64,000 bases of DNA from Pseudoips prasinana (Eukaryota > Arthropoda > Insecta > Lepidoptera > Nolidae): contig OX621253.1 of the NCBI GenBank assembly GCA_951640165.1, positions 30,883,969 through 30,947,968 on the forward strand, in the 5' to 3' direction. The first letter of the stretch is position 1. Every line of letters begins with the position of its first letter. The position numbers were made by a program, and so were the translations under genes. Of this stretch, positions 1 to 12,689 are shown in pieces. The notes under the pieces are model-generated. The model had not been told where the DNA came from and made no database searches. It saw only the letters and a list, made by a program, of their open reading frames with translations.

Positions 1-49
1 CAAACTTCCATGGATTCAAATTTTGATGAAAATTACACTATTTTTTCTG

Positions 50-190
50 GTGGGGGGCGTAGAAATCGTCGCGACGGTATAACTACCAGAGAACTGGAGG
101 CAGCGTCTATGTCTGTACCATAACCGTTATACTGCGATCGCCAACCCGTCTGCCAAGCGTGGCAATTATGGCATACCCCTCCAAATGATG
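50..190 (+). repeat. LINE/SINE-like repeat fragment
   Basis: Contains the phrase GCGATCGCCAACCCGTCTGCC followed by CCAAGCGTGGC. Variants of it recur at 10.5 kb and 12.8 kb beside LINE 3' ends. Family not identified, no coding potential. Confidence 0.35.
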
Positions 191-205
191 GATACAATTC
201 TCTTA

Positions 206-422
206 GTGGTGCGCCGGTTAATGTGGTTGATAGATACTTGCCTTTAAAGCCGCAGATTGTGGATTCGATTCTCACCCAGGACATATATTTGTGTGCATGA
301 ACATGTCGGTTTGTCTTGAGTTTCTATCTACATAAGTAGGTATGTATTTACAAAATAAAAGTAGTATGTGTAGTACATCAGCTATCTGGTTTCCATAGGA
401 CAACCTCTGCTTAATTTGGGAT
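206..422 (+). repeat. SINE-C copy, 5' part
   Basis: A degenerate tRNA-like head carries a B-box-like GATTCGATTCTCACCCAGG. It is followed by the family body (ATATTTGTGTGCATGAAC, then a tail with ATCTGGTTTCCATAG). The copy is split by a SINE-A insertion, and its tail is repeated after that insertion. Confidence 0.7.
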
Positions 423-749
423 TGACGGTCACCGTAGCCTAGTTGGTAGTGCTCCTGCCTACGAAACTGGTGGTCCTGGGTTCGAATCCCGGTAAGTGCA
501 AATATTTGTGTGATGAGCACGAATATTTGTTTCTGAGTCATGGATGTTTTCTATGTATATAAGTATTTATCTATCTATATAAGTATGTATATCGTCGCCT
601 GGTACCCATAGTACAAGCTTTGCTTAGTTTGGAGCTAGGATGATCTGTGTGACATAGTCCCTAGATATTATTATTTACAAAATAAAAGTAATATGTGTAG
701 TACATCAGCTATCTGGTTTCCATAGGACAACCTCTGCTTAGTTTGGGAT
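345..749. repeat. 78-bp direct repeats flanking a SINE-A
   Basis: Bases 345-422 and 672-749 are near-identical direct repeats of SINE-C tail sequence, with about two mismatches by eye. They bracket the SINE-A copy exactly, so they look like an unusually long target-site duplication. Most SINE duplications are about 5-20 bp. Confidence 0.7.
423..671 (+). repeat. SINE-A copy (tRNA-derived)
   Basis: A full-length tRNA-like head carries an A-box-like region (TAGCCTAGTTGGTAGTG) and a B box (GGTTCGAATCC). The body contains GATGAGCACGAATATTTG, and the copy ends in the family tail GTCCCTAGATATTATTATT. This is the reference-quality copy of the commonest SINE in the window. Confidence 0.85.
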
Positions 750-795
750 AAGATGGCCTTATATAAATAATGTCCCAGGAAATTATTATTACTAC
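672..795 (+). repeat. SINE-C tail, 3' part
   Basis: Resumes the SINE-C copy interrupted at 422. It repeats the 78-bp block and then reads AAGATGGCC to AATGTCCCAGGAAATTATTATT, the normal family end. Confidence 0.7.
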
Positions 796-2040
796 TATTA
801 TTATAAATGTTTCGGAAAGGCCTTTTTCTAGCACAGGCGATATAAAAACACCCACTTCTGGAAAGTTAGCTTTAACGTATTAGTACGAATCATTATAGCA
901 GTATGGTAATGGTTTCCTAATATTTCGAATCACATCTGCGTTAACTTTTACTTTAAAATCCTCCACAATTAACTTATCTACATTTTACACGCTCTATTCA
1001 TTCACAAAGCGAATAAATAACCCAATTCTTACAGCGACACAAATCTTATTCTACATGTGAACAAGTTTATCGTATCGGTCCATCCGCGATTCCATTCACT
1101 CTGACCGAGATTAAGGTTAGATCGCCGCGCCGTCCCCACATTTTTTATATATAGCAACCCTCTTGTTATCAGTAAGGTTGTCACTTACATTAAATATTGA
1201 TTTCAGATTTATTTAATTTCAATGTTCTAGATGGTTTTTATGTACTTATGCGCTTTTTTTTTTCAAGAACGTAATAATCCATTTTACAGAAATGTCAATT
1301 TGATTAGCCTATTTTTGTATGATTTATTAACAGTGGTCGACGAATGTAATACCTCGTAAAATTTAGAGTGAATGGCATGAAATGTTTATGTTGACATGGA
1401 GTTACCCCGGGATTTTAAAGCTTTGACTTATAGTATAACTAGACACGCTGTTTCGAATAAAAACTCTGTCCCAGTCCGCGGCGTCCAAAATTTCTTACTG
1501 AGTGAGTTGCAGCGCCCGCGCTGAAACTCGGTGAGCAAATTCTCAATATGGGATTGCGCGTCTAGTAGAATACATATAGTTCAATGTTTTAAAATGATTA
1601 AGTTAAAAAATGAGTTGGGTTTGGCCCGGTTCAGCAAGATGATTTCTGAATGTGTTACGTTAAGGGAGTCACGAGAAAAAGCTTGTATTAGGTTAGAATT
1701 AGGCGATTATGAACCATTGTCTATTATAATTAGTATACGAAATGCAAAAATCTCGAATGATTGTTTTGATGTACAATTAATATTAAGTCGAAACGTAACT
1801 TATTATTATTATTGCTTGACGGTAGATATATAAAATACATGTACAAAATATCTATATCTAATAAATAAGTAATGTCCTCCTGGTCGTACTTCGCTATGGT
1901 GTCACTTTGTCTATGGTGTTACAATTACGTGGCAAAAAGACTGGTCGTCACCAGAGGTATGTTTCCGGCGCAAAAAAGAAGTATTGCAACGTGGCAATGC
2001 TGCCAGCTGCAGCAGTGTAGTTATACCTATTTTTTTTATT
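796..2040. other. Unrecognised non-coding DNA
   Basis: AT-rich, with no ORF resembling a known family. The 100-codon open frame at 1531-1833 begins with GTG rather than ATG, shows no motif and is not supported as a gene. Confidence 0.5.
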
Positions 2041-2310
2041 TAGGTTTTATTTTCCTTTATATATGTACTTTTACTTTATCGTATGGGCAGTGGTTGCCCC
2101 AGTGGGGTACTGGGGCAACCACTGCTGAAGTGGCTTATCGAGTATTGTCAATCGACTATATACTATAATATAATATTATAATATATATATATGTACTTTT
2201 ACTTTATCGTATGGGCAGTGGTTTCCCCAGTACCCCGCTGAAGTGGCTTATCGACTATTGTCAATCGACTGAAACCGGGACCGACAGTTTAACGTGCCCC
2301 CAACTAACCG
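2041..2310 (-). repeat. Tandem SINE-5S 3' fragments with a fold-back
   Basis: A block starting ATGTACTTTTACTTTATCG occurs at about 2062 and again at about 2191. Both copies carry the 3' part of the SINE-5S family (GGGCAGTGGTT, GGCTTATCGACTATTG). The first copy contains an extra inverted insertion that makes a perfect 17-bp stem (2087-2103 with 2109-2125, 5-base loop) which the second copy lacks. Confidence 0.65.
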
Positions 2311-2516
2311 GACTATTTATAGTTGAGTTAAATATAGATCGGTTATTTTTAATTGTAATGTGTTTACGAAGCTTTGTGTGTATGTTTCCATGTATGGTGC
2401 GGTCACCGTACGACGTAAGGCATTCCGTAATTATCGAACAGGTACAGTCGGATCCGGTGGTAGCATTAAAGCGCGCTGCGCGACTTTCGTTGTATAATAT
2501 AATATATAATAATAAT

Positions 2517-2888
2517 AATATCCTCCTAGCCGAATTTCGGCCACGGCGGCCAGTCTCAATAGAGATTAGCCATCTGCGTGGGACATATTATAGTGCTCAA
2601 GTGTGTGCGCAAACACAGGAGCACTTTCTATTCCATCACTCTCTTGATCCGATGGGACGCCTAGCGACACGACCGGAAAGAGGTCAGGTACGGGACCGAC
2701 GGCTTTACGTGCTCTCCGAGGTACGGGGGTATAATCGTAAACCGCTAACTCCCAGACTTCGGGCTGATACTGAGAAATTTTTCTTTTTACATAAAAGTCC
2801 CAAAATCACTTTTGGCCCGACCCGGGATTTGAACCCAGGACCTCGTTTTCTGCGGGTGAACACGCTACCGCTAGACCAACGAGGCAGT
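2517..2888 (-). repeat. SINE-B copy, near full length
   Basis: Read on the minus strand, a tRNA-like head (GCCTCGTTGGTCTAGCGGTA, then GGTTCAAATCCCGGGTC) is followed by the body with GTGATTTTGGGAC and the tail CGGCTAGGAGGATA. A plus-strand open frame of 227 codons across it is a by-product of the repeat, not a gene. Confidence 0.85.
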
Positions 2889-2911
2889 CATTAGTAGTAT
2901 TATAATATATA

Positions 2912-3008
2912 TAGGGACAATGTCACACAGATCATCCGAGCCCCAAACTAAGCAATGCTTGTACTATGGGTACCAGGAGACGATATACATACTTATATAG
3001 ATAGATAA
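2912..3008 (-). repeat. SINE-A 3' fragment
   Basis: Minus-strand SINE-A tail only, from the CCTGGTACCCATAGTACAAGC region to the end. The same segment follows in a longer copy at 3032. Confidence 0.75.
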
Positions 3009-3031
3009 ATAATTATAATAACTATAATATC

Positions 3032-3245
3032 TGGCGACAATGTCACACAGATCATCCTAGCCCCAAACTAAGCAAAGCTTGTACTATGGGTACCAGGCGA
3101 CGATATACATACTTATATAGATAGATAAATACTTATAATACATAGAAAACATCCATGACTCATCACACAAATATTTGCACTTACCGGGATTCGAACCCAG
3201 GACCACCAGCTTCGTAGGCATAGCAGTACCAACTAGGATACGGTG
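3032..3245 (-). repeat. SINE-A copy, internally shortened
   Basis: Minus-strand SINE-A from the tail to a tRNA-like head with a diverged A box (CCGTATCCTAGTTGG). Part of the body between the head and the TATATAAGTATG stretch is missing compared with the copy at 423. Confidence 0.75.
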
Positions 3246-3325
3246 TATTATAAACTCTTCCGTTATATTATATAGTAATTTGGACACGATGTTATTTTTT
3301 AATACAACCATTTTAACTTAAACTT

Positions 3326-3568
3326 ATGGCCAGTGGTTACCCTAGTGTCAGAGTTGTTCAAGCCGCCCATAAGGCTCTGACATGGCTTATCGACTATTGC
3401 CTAAAGACTACAACCGGGACCGACAGTTTAACGTGCTCTCCGAAGCACGGAGACGCTCAGAAATTAAACCACTTTGTCGGTCACCCACCTATAGACTGAC
3501 CGAGAGCCTGGTCGCTTGACCTCGCCAATCACTTACGGACCAGAGAGAGCATCTGGCTTTGAGCCATA
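3326..3568 (-). repeat. SINE-5S copy (5S rRNA-derived)
   Basis: On the minus strand the head reads GTAAGTGATTGGCGAGGTCAA, then GGTCAGTCTATAGGTGGGTGACCG. This resembles the internal promoter half of animal 5S rRNA (GTTAAGCAAC, GGTCAGTACTTGGATGGGTGACCG). The body includes AACCACTGGCC. Similar copies lie at 22.7, 29.4 and 30.1 kb. Confidence 0.65.
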
Positions 3569-3852
3569 TTATTATAGTTATTATATTTTGACTATATTTC
3601 ATTTACATGTTTTTTTTTGTAAAATTGCTTTAAACTTTCCACTTCGTACCTAAACGTATTGTACTCCCTCTCTTTCTAGCTCTGACAATTTTTTTTTATA
3701 AAGACAACTCTACAAACTTAAAACAAACAGAAGGACACAAAGTACATCCAGACTCAAAAAAAAAGGTTTAGAAAATAAAAATAAAATTGGAACGAGAAAA
3801 TACTGTGTTCAATATAATAAGGCATTTTTCAATTAATTTATATAACAACCCA

Positions 3853-4094
3853 GGGCCTCTACCGGCTAAGTCACCGAACATCGATTTCTTAAATGGCGTT
3901 CAAATAAATAAAGGTTAAAAATGACTTAATCAATCGTTAAAGCGGCCTCAACGTTGACAATCGATTCTGGACCATTTATGACGTCACATGTGCTCATGGA
4001 AGCCGATTTAACGATTGATTAAGTCTTTTTGTAACTTTATTTATTTGAAGGCCATTTAAGAAATCGATGTTCGGCGAGTTAGCCGGTAGAGCCC
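3853..4094. mobile_element. Fold-back MITE, long terminal inverted repeats
   Basis: The left end starts GGGCCTCTACCGGCTAA and the right end finishes TTAGCCGGTAGAGCCC. The arms pair, with mismatches, for roughly 90-100 bp (CGAACATCGATTTCTTAAATGG and GACTTAATCAATCGTTAAA are found inverted) around a short unique centre. No coding capacity; superfamily not determined. Confidence 0.7.
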
Positions 4095-7000
4095 CAGATA
4101 AGTCTGTCGTAACGATGGTAACCATCAGGTGGTGGTGTGCTTGTTCGCTGAGTTAAAGGAATAAAGACTGTTTAGAATATACGTGTGTGGTTAAGACTAC
4201 ACGACCGAAGTAAAACTTAGATATACGGCTATGAGACAAAGAGAGAAACAAAATGTGTGCGCGCACTTCTCTCTCTTGCCCCTACAGTAATAAACGAAAC
4301 TTAACTCTCTCTCTTCCTATCTTTAAATACTGATATCGCTTTTTCAACTTCCGTTCCCCTCGGATCACACTTTTCGTAACGCTCTCATCACGCATTCACT
4401 TACTCTACAAGTCAAGTGTGCGTAAATCAGTTTTACTTCAGAATACTTACAACCTTGGTAAAACAACCGTTTTGAACAACAATTTATATTAGGCCATCTC
4501 GAATTATCCAAGTATCAAAAAAATCGGTTTACAAACAACCGAATAATCGCGAAAAATACATTAAAATAAATATTGATAACATACGATAGTGCCAACCCTA
4601 TAACAAAGACGTTGTCTCATCCTTTTAACCCTACAAAAAACAGGTTAGCGTCGACCCCTAAGTAAATGTAAGTAAAATGACCCAGTGCGCCACTGAACTA
4701 AACACACGCGCTTTTTATCGCTATCTTGGGTCATATTATATTGTATAGAATTGTGTAATGGTGGATCTTAGAGCTAACTAACTGAGAGATTATTGTTATT
4801 ATAATTACTGGTCATAAGTAATATTTTTTTTATTTTTTCTTCTTAAAATTATTCATCTATCACTAAAAATTAACTTAACTATATTGGGAATGTTGTTAAA
4901 TTAATTATATAGAGAGCGCGCATAATTTGAAAAAGTAAAATATAAATAAAGCGTAGCTGATGCGGGTCGGTTTTCTTAATAATTAATAATTATTAAATAA
5001 AATTCTTGAATTCGTTATTACCCTACTAGTGAGAGGTGACGTATAATAGTTTGTACCTTATCAATGAGCAACTCAATTTGAAATCAATTAGGGTGTATTT
5101 TTTATTGCTTTCCTCACCAACAGTAGGTATATATACTACCAGTGCTCTACCACAATTATTTTGTCAACAACGTATTTATTTTTGTATTCATTCCCGCAAA
5201 ACGACCACAACGTTAAACTAAAATATTTCAATTAAGTACACCTTTTGTTTTACTATGAAAAGGCAATAAATTGTCCACAAAAACGTTTTGGCCCGAAGCG
5301 CCACTTATACCTTTTACACATGTTTCCGTACGCTCTAATTGATACCCTAGCCCTCAGGGTTAATACTTAGCACCTCAGACGGTTCTTCCAGTTTAAGTTA
5401 TAAAAAAGTACGTTTAAAATAATTAACGCACTTTTTGAATACCCTTAGCAGTTGTAGGGTTATTTATTTGTGTCATATCTAGGGTTGTCATGCATGAGAG
5501 CCAGGAGGAAATAATTTAAGTAAAACTTCTTAAGCGGTGATTCTCTAATCGATAAATGGATTACCTAGAATTGAGGGTAATATAATAATATTAAGTACGT
5601 GTCACGTTTAGGTATATTTTAAGAAATAAGAAATGATGTAGAGAGAAAGAGCCATACATCCTGACGCCATTGTATTATATCATAATAAGAGTGCGGTGTA
5701 TACAGACTGATACATGACAAGCGGGCGTTGTAGATGTACGCCTCAGACGCTGCATATGATCCTGTTTTTCAAAAAGTCTCTTTTAACATCTAAAAATCAG
5801 TAAATGCCAAAAGATTGAAGTGAAGAAAATGTCAGAAGAAAGGGTATTCAATTGGTAATTGAAACTTCGCTACACATTCTACACAAAACAATATGAATAT
5901 GTTGTTTATTATACTCAATCAAAGTGAAATTTAATCTATAAATGTCTATCAAAATCTATCTCCATCATAATCCTGTCTATTATATTTATAATCATAATAA
6001 AACAATAATAGTAGCTAAACTTACTTCCGCCTTATAATCAAAATTCTAATAAAAAAAAGAATAAAATGACACCCAACCCTATTCAACGCGGCGGTTCAAG
6101 CCATCTGTCAGTCAGTGACAGCCGCGGGTCAACCCTTCAACGGCGCTAGGTTCATTGTTTACATTGGGTCTTATTGACCGAGGGACTTTTATATGGAGTT
6201 AAAAGTCTTGAAAAGTCCTATGTTATTATATTTACAGTGTTCGTTTTTAAGTTTGATTGCATACATACTGTCCTCTATGGTTTTGTTTGTTATTAAGTTT
6301 AAGTATAATTACTGTCATAATATTTACGAGGGAAATTTAGGACACAGACTCTTCTATTTTACCTAAAAGTTTACAGACTTGTTGTTGACAGAATCCTACA
6401 CACTCGTGCCCGTCGACCCGGTACAGGACGTCGAGATTTTTGCAACGCACCGCGCACGCCAGAATAGCAAAGCTGGCAAAGCAAACACCCTCTCCACACC
6501 TGTTAATTAACTAAAAGATGTTAAAAGCAATTATTTACGTATGTATGTATACATTATTCCAATATTCCATCATGTATAACCGTTACTATTTCAATAAAGG
6601 AACCCATGATTCAATCTGTAGATTAAAATCCTGCATCTTGACCGTAGATACAATAGAACCCTCACCCTTTTACTACATACTAAGTAACACGACTCTCTCT
6701 GTCCACTCAACAAATGAACCTTTTTATCTCTTTGCATCCTCTCATTAACCCTAAAACATCTTCCCGGATGTTAAAACCAAGGGGTCATTTATTCCCACCA
6801 AAAGCACCTTACACTAAGAAAACAAACTAATAATTTTTAATACTAGCAACCCTTCCGTGTTTTTTAAACACACAGACCATTCGGCATTCAGCCTCTTCCG
6901 TGAGAACCTCAAATATGACCATAGAGAAAAAGCTTGAGTAAAAAATGAAATGAGGGCGAGTGGACAGTTGTCGAATAAAAACTCCTTGCTTAGAAATGCA

Positions 7001-9114
7001 TAATAAATAGGTCTCATGGAGTATTATCTGATCCAAATAGTAAAGGTGGCTTTTGATTTAATGATGGTATATTTTTATTTAAATTGCATGTAAATGGTTA
7101 ATTACTTTATAGGGGAGCCATTTAATCATTAGTAGTAGGTTGCCAAGAAAATATGTACTATTACTACCAGGAAGAAGAAGGAAAAACGTATGTAGTCACT
7201 ATAATAAAGATCTTAAGATAAACACATTCCATAAATCGGCCATAATATTACATTTACCTAATTTATATATAGTTTTCCATAAATTTCGCTAACAGTCCTA
7301 AATGATTTTTGGAAATTCAAAACAGTAGATAGTAATTAAAGAATAGCTTAAGATCTTTTAATGAAAGAATAATGTAGATTATAATCATTACTAAAACCTT
7401 TAAGGAATATACAAATGAAGTACACAAAATATTATTAACACACACTTTTATCAAGAAATCATTATAGCACTCGCAACCTTATCACTAATGGGACTCTAGC
7501 TTGGGCAGGTTCTAATCCAAATCCTAATATTCTCAAGATCGTCCATATAATATATTCCAAAGGTATTTATAAACCCTCTTCCCTTATCAAAACAAACTGC
7601 TGTACTTTTCAAATCACACATTAATTCTCACGTTGGTTTCATTAGGTTTTTTATGGTTCATCCTCCGGCACTCCCTTACCTACAGGTGTCGTCCTAAAAA
7701 CATTAACTATAGACCATAGACAGCATTCCCGCGTTTTTTAACCTCACAAGGTTTTTATGAACATTCGAATTGTTTTGATTTTATTTTTAATGAACTGGAT
7801 CTCCGAGGGAATTAGAGCTGATATTCTTTGATTACTTACTTTTTGGTAAAATTACTTTCAATGTTGGTTGATTTATTAAATAACATTTTTTGTTGATGGC
7901 ACATGAAAAAAACAATACTGATGAAATCTAAGTGGTGAGTGCTCCGAAAACACTGCATTTGGTAGATAGTTACAAAACTTTAAATAACACACTTGAATTT
8001 AACCCAGTATGTAACTGTAGTAGATAAATAAAACCAAGAAAATCATTTCTTTCATCCGTCCATACATTAATCCCCAAGATTTGGAAAAGGCAACTGACAA
8101 TAAAATTAAATATAATGACGAACACATCGACACATGTCACTTCCGATACCGGCCATTAAAATCAGTTAACCCTTCGAAATTCAAAATCCAATGTCTCAGA
8201 TCGACAATTAAAAAGAAATAAAACAAATCGTGGCGGGAAGCAACCACAACTGTTGTATTTTTTTCTTAATCAACAGGTGGCAAAGGTTTTAGATATATTG
8301 CCACATAATGCTTAGAGAAAGCGTGACAAAAGTATGTCTAAACATGTGTTAGGTACGTTAATTAATTAGTTCAGAAATTGAAAGTTACCCCTTTGGCGCG
8401 AATGAATTTCTTGTCTTTTTTATGTATATTTTTTATGGTTTATTGAAATCGAGTGGGAGTAATGAAGGAGGAAGTCATTTATTATATATGCAGTGTGATA
8501 TGTTTTTATAAAGTCAGGTCCAGGCTGTTGCACTTGCCCTGACATACATTAAAAATATGGTTAATAATCTATTGACGCCCGGGAATTGAATAAAAACTTA
8601 GTGAATTGCTTTGAATGCTGTATCATAAATAAAATAGCTACTGTGCTTTTTGTGATTAAACAAAGTATGTAGTTTGAATATAGTTTGTATATTAATTAAA
8701 TTAGATTTTTTAGTTATAAGATAATATTTGTACACCAGAAATGGTAGAATATATGAGACTTTCGCATTTTTAACACCTAGGTATATTCCTTTATTGTACT
8801 ATATTCTTACAAATAAACTATATTCTATTCTATTCTTCTATTCTTAATGAACTAAGCCTTTTTCATTTGTAAGTATGACACTTCTTGTCATATCAAGCGT
8901 TAGGTCAAGTCACAAGGTATATAGTCGTATACGGCAGTTTACTTTTAAGGGCATTGGTTAGGCTGGATGCTTTCCTTTTTGTACCAAAATTGGCAACATT
9001 AATTCCAAATGTAAACAATAGAAAAGTCATGCAATAGAATTGCGCGGCTTTTGATGATTTTAAATATCTACTGACAAGAAAAGCTACTGTTGTTCTTTCT
9101 TACTGATACTTCTT
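4095..9114. other. Long unrecognised non-coding stretch
   Basis: I find no supported gene, transposon or strong repeat here. All open frames are short (under 80 codons) and low-complexity. If host exons or enhancers exist in this 5 kb, sequence inspection alone does not reveal them. Confidence 0.4.
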
Positions 9115-9425
9115 TCTTACTGCGTAAGTTAGCAGTGAGGTAAAGCATATAGGCACGCAGTCAGACTATAAATGGGTGACCGCAAAGTTATAATATGTTC
9201 TGCGCACTTGGCTAGACTCCATCGTGACTGGCTGCCGTGATCGAAATTCAGCCTGGAGGACATTATTATTACGACGACGGACATTATTTTGACGGTCACC
9301 GTAGCCTAGTTGGTGGTACTTAATTTCTGGCCGTGTAGCTAAATAAATCTGTTGGCCTTCGTTGTAGTCATCACACAATGCCTAATGGATGACTTAAACA
9401 ACTCTGACACTAGGATAACCCACTG
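9115..9425 (+). repeat. Composite of SINE-5S, SINE-B and SINE-A pieces
   Basis: A SINE-5S head (GTGAGGTAAAGC, ATGGGTGACCGC) is interrupted after about 9180 by a SINE-B tail piece (GACTGGCTGCCGTG, GGAGGACATTATTATT). A roughly 30-bp SINE-A head (GACGGTCACCGTAGCC at 9292) follows. SINE-5S body then resumes (GTTGTAGTCATCA, AACTCTGACACTAGGATAACCC). It reads as nested insertion followed by decay. Confidence 0.6.
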
Positions 9426-10324
9426 CCTAAACGATGAAGAGATCGTAAATTAACCGACACAAATATTGATTAAGTACCAACATGATTAAGTTGATCACAC
9501 TATAACCCAACCGCATATTTTTAACACGATGAAAAAACATTTCTTCTAACAAAACAATCAACGATTCGTACTCATATCCTGTCATTACAATAAATACCAA
9601 ATGGAAATACAATTCTAAAACTTATCTATATCTTTGATGCATTAATAATAAAGCTGTTTTTCGCATAAATGTAATTTTATCATGAGAATATTTTTTATAT
9701 GTGGCCATGTCATTTGGGTCAAATGACAGTTGGTTGGAGTTTATTTACTTTTTATTGACATTACTGTGATTAGCGGTTAAATCGGTTTATGTTTTACGCC
9801 ATTATCATTTGTAATTTAATAAATATTAAACTGGAATAAATAACTAGACTTTTGTGAACTGAGGTTTGTAAGAACTAACCTACTTTTCAGTGTCTAAGGT
9901 GTATCGAGGTTTAATTTATAAAATATTAAAACTGATTTGAAGTTGTCTATGGTTAGTATCTGTATTTATATCTACTTCCGCATATTTTTACGTTTTAGTT
10001 AATACCATTAAGTAAGCTACGTAATTAACACTTCATATATCATAGCAAGTGATAAGTACTGAGTTTCAATTCTTTTTAGATAAAGATATATCTCTGTATC
10101 GAGGCGGATTTTAGAAACATGAACTCAATTGGGTGAGAATTTTTTATATATATAAAAAGAATTACTAATACTTCGATGCAAAAAACCAATGGTGCCAAAT
10201 AAAGTGCCTACGTATATTAATGAATAAGTATTAAGCATAAACTTAATAAGACGTCTTCTTATAATGTTGTTATCAATAGAAAGATCTAAATATAAATTCA
10301 AATTCAAACGAATCAGCATATTGG
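9426..10324. other. Unrecognised non-coding DNA
   Basis: AT-rich with no supported feature. Confidence 0.4.
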
Positions 10325-10550
10325 CCGAAGGAGTCCACCGTTGTACATAGGCCTACCCGAAAGATCTCCACAACCTCTCCTCTCCACTGACAGACAGTGC
10401 TGACAGCAAAGAATATGACCTCTCCATCTCATCCCTTGGGGGGCCTAGAAGTCGACCTGAGGGAATGTCTCCCAGCGAACGGGCAGCAGCGTTTCTCTTT
10501 ATACTATGGCCATCATACTGCAATCGCCAACCCCCTAAACGAAGTCCGGG
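10325..10550 (-). repeat. LINE-associated repeat
   Basis: Contains GATCTCCACAACC near the left end and ACTGCAATCGCCAACCCCC near the right end, phrases shared with repeats at 0.1 and 12.8 kb. It appears to be a decayed RTE-type LINE tail joined to an unnamed repeat. The 86-codon open frame across it is not credible as a gene. Confidence 0.35.
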
Positions 10551-12689
10551 CCTATCAAATATTTTAATAGATTTTAACTTATAGGTATATGTATAGACCA
10601 ATATTAAAGACATATTAACCCACTAATAGTAAAATTGATCCCATATTATACGAATAAATTTAAACCATGAATGCGTCCCTTCTTCACCTGTCAATACATA
10701 ATGAAAATCACCCAAAATATTCCAGCGAGTTCGTTGACCTTTTTAATGAAAGCATTGCAATTTCAATCGTAAATCAAGGAGTTAAAGTACATTTTTTAAT
10801 GCTGTCTATTTGTACTAATAATTATACGTTTCTAAATCGTTCTAATTTTGAAATGTTTCAATTTTGTTTTACAGCTATTCTAATTAGTGTTAATCTAATG
10901 ACAATATATTTTCCTTTGCCACATTAAAAAAAGAAGCCTACATCCACATTTACTTACGTAATTGTTTACTTTTTTTAACCCTTCACTGTCCAATTGTCCG
11001 CATCTGCTAAACATCTGCCGATCATATCGTCTTGTCCGGTACAAATCAGCGGCGGAAGGGTTAGCTTTGTTTTAAAAAAAAGTTATCAACTGTTTAGAAT
11101 AAATTTGAATGTCGATGGTATATTTTGACTGTGTCTATGGTATAGCATTGAATTGAAAAAAAAAAACTAATCACAGATACTAAGAACCAGGGCTTTCATG
11201 TTGTGTCATTTGTGATATTATAGTTTCTATGTCATTATAAGCCCGGAGTAAGAAAGTGGGTTGTATTTAATCATGTGCTTTGGAGACTATGTAAAGCAGC
11301 GGTCCTTCATCTGACCTCAATAAATCGACTAATGCCCGGTTCCTATATTCCAAAAACGAACCGTTTCTACTACGAATAGTTAGAATGTCTACCAGGCGTA
11401 ACGCAAAACCATTCCTAAAAAATACTAGTCGTTATCCAAATAACCAACGTCTGGTTACTAACGGATGGAAGGACGTTAGTAAGCTTATTGTATGGAGAAG
11501 CGTTCAAAAGTATTTCTATAAATATTTTCTAGTGTCAAAATAACTCCGCGTTACTGTTTTGTTTACTAGTCGAATTCGGTCGGTTTACCAGTCGTTTGTA
11601 TTTTATTTTGGTAGTTAACATAGTGTTTGAGGAGATTTTCGTAATGTCTAGCACTGAAAGAAGATGAAGTGAAGATACTGATCAAGAAGTGGGAAGAAGA
11701 GTTTATAAAGTCCTTAAAGCCATACCCAAGTGCTTCAACTATTTTGCAGAAAACGTACAATTCCTAGTTACTACAATTTATAATAGTTTAGCATACGCTT
11801 TATTAGATGATGATAGCATATCAAATATAAGATAAATAAATGTATATTGTTCTTTCTAATATGTAAGGCAAAATTGTATGTTTATAATCAATCGACTTAA
11901 AAAAAGGTTTTTAGTCGACTATATTGATTGTTTTTTATTAGAAAGGCCAACTTTAAGTGACATGTTAGAGTTTTATGTTATATATTAAAATCAGAGATAT
12001 ATTAGTAATCAGAGGTTTAATGTGGAAAAAATTAAATCACGCGATTTATCCGATATTTACTATCCGATTTAAATAATTCTTGTTAATGTATAGGGAAAGC
12101 TTTCGGAATTGTCACATAAAAAGTCGATGAGTGTTTTTTTTTAATCAGTAAAACTGCAAGTACCTACCCATAATTTTTCATTAACAAAAATATTTTATGT
12201 CGATGGTATGTTAATATCATAAGAAACGAACGAGGATAACATTTAGCAATGCACATTTATCCCGTGCATTAACCGCTTGCTGCGATTGGTTGGTTTTTGT
12301 TGCCATATACAAGAGAATGATTGTTAGTTTTTTACGCGTACGAAAGTAGGTTACCTGTGCGATCGTTAGCGCTACTGTGCCAATCATATAAGCTGTGGTT
12401 TTGTTCGTGCACAACATGTTTCGATGTGTGTACAGTTCTTAGTAGTTATTAATACAACTTGATTGGGGACATTTTAATCCTACTATGCGAAAGTTTGTGA
12501 CTGTGTTTTTGTATGTTTCTTACTTCTTCACGTTTAAAGAGCTGGAGCGATTTAAAAAAAAATTGATATAGAGTTAGCTGACACTCTGGTTTAACACATA
12601 GGTAGGCTATAATTTTTAATTTTTAACGCGGGTAAAACTGCGCGGCACACTTAGTAAAGAATAAAAATAACCTATAAATATCTTGCCGT
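10551..12689. other. Mostly unrecognised DNA with a possible decayed coding piece
   Basis: No confident gene. Around 11640-11830 on the plus strand there is an ATG (ATGTCTAGCACTGAAAG) followed by acidic/lysine-rich codons that need a frameshift to stay open. It could be a pseudogene fragment, and I cannot assign a family. A sequence at 11336 (CCCGGTTCCTATATTCC) looks terminal-repeat-like, but no partner was found. Confidence 0.25.

Noticed and set aside
1531..1833. 100-codon open frame
   Set aside because: Begins with GTG rather than ATG, has no motif, and no splice or promoter evidence; not supported as a gene.
2211..2894. 227-codon plus-strand open frame
   Set aside because: It runs through SINE-5S and antisense SINE-B sequence. 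The open frame is a by-product of these repeats.
11336..11830. Possible PIF/Harbinger-type element with an accessory protein fragment
   Set aside because: Only one terminal-like sequence and a frame-broken acidic stretch were seen. No second end or transposase motif was found.
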